6,496 nucleotides of DNA from Pseudomonadota bacterium. GTDB lineage: Bacteria > Pseudomonadota > Alphaproteobacteria > Caulobacterales > Aquidulcibacteraceae. The stretch spans positions 1 to 6,496 of the forward strand of contig JAEWNX010000421.1 of the NCBI GenBank assembly GCA_023461135.1. Direction: 5' to 3'. Below the pieces are notes generated by a model. That model was not told where the DNA came from. It did no database searches and saw only the letters and a list, made by a program, of their open reading frames with translations. A program made the position numbers and the translations under genes. Shown in pieces: positions 6,378 through 6,496 of this stretch (within the stretch, counting starts at the first letter, position 1; each line of letters starts with the position of its first letter).

Positions 6378-6496
6378 ATGCCGGCAAAATCGAAAGCACA
6401 GCAGAAGGCCGCGGGCGCAGCGCTCTCTGCCAAGCGGGGCGAAACCAAGCCGTCCAAACTCATCGGCGCCTCGCGCCAAATGTATGACTCAATGAG
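6378..6496 (+). CDS. DUF3008-family small basic protein, N-terminal part (runs off right edge)
   Basis: The open frame from ATG 6378 gives 39 complete codons before the window ends. The product starts MPAKSKAQQKAAGAALSAKR, continues with GETKPSKL, and reaches GASRQMYDSM, the pattern I recognise from the DUF3008 family of proteobacterial proteins of about 60-65 residues; roughly 20 residues should lie outside. It is Lys/Ala-rich, soluble, and of unknown function. Translation initiation looks strong: GGAG (6365-6368) lies 9 nt before the ATG, within a purine-rich stretch ending GAGAG. It has its own upstream terminator and a candidate stress promoter, so it is probably transcribed alone. Family recognition is from memory of the N-terminal pattern, not from a search. 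Confidence 0.85.
   Translation, partial: MPAKSKAQQKAAGAALSAKRGETKPSKLIGASRQMYDSM

Overview
The window is GC-rich, compact, chromosome-like DNA. The BlaI/M56 pair, a DUF3008-type small protein, a phage-type lysozyme with a C-terminal membrane anchor and a candidate GGAAC-N16-CATT (EcfG-like) promoter together suggest an alphaproteobacterium, perhaps of the Caulobacterales/Hyphomonadaceae kind. That placement is inference. No phage, transposon, CRISPR, rRNA or tRNA sequence was seen.

Layout, left to right. (1) Minus strand, 1-1445: a copper-homeostasis operon. csoR (C31/H56/C60 copper ligands) overlaps a P1B-type heavy-metal ATPase by ATGA. The ATPase runs off the left edge after its CPC motif, so its phosphorylation and nucleotide-binding domains lie outside. 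A perfect CsoR-type palindrome sits inside the promoter, 10 bp upstream of the csoR start. (2) Plus strand, 1581-2969: mgtE, a complete CBS-domain Mg2+ channel/transporter, divergent from csoR. (3) Minus strand, 2971-4962: a BlaI-type repressor gene overlaps an M56 (BlaR1-like) membrane metallopeptidase gene by 11 bp. A double GATTACA/TGTAATC operator precedes the pair and a strong intrinsic terminator follows it. The sensor has no penicillin-binding domain. Instead it carries a Ca2+-loop-like segment and a long, highly charged helical region with a duplicated LTPEQ-like motif. (4) Plus strand, 5136-6257: a lysozyme-fold protein with a long linker and two C-terminal membrane helices, divergent from blaI and sharing the operator-containing intergenic region. 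A GNRA-loop terminator follows. (5) Plus strand from 6378: the start of a DUF3008 small basic protein, cut by the right edge, with a strong Shine-Dalgarno and a possible general-stress promoter.

How it fits together: the left part is metal-ion handling (Cu export, Mg uptake). The right part looks like an envelope-stress module in which an M56 protease would inactivate its own repressor. No beta-lactamase gene is present; the nearest candidate target is the membrane-anchored lysozyme homologue, whose catalytic residues look atypical. This lysozyme/BlaIR pairing, and the unusual sensor domain, are the most interesting points in the window.
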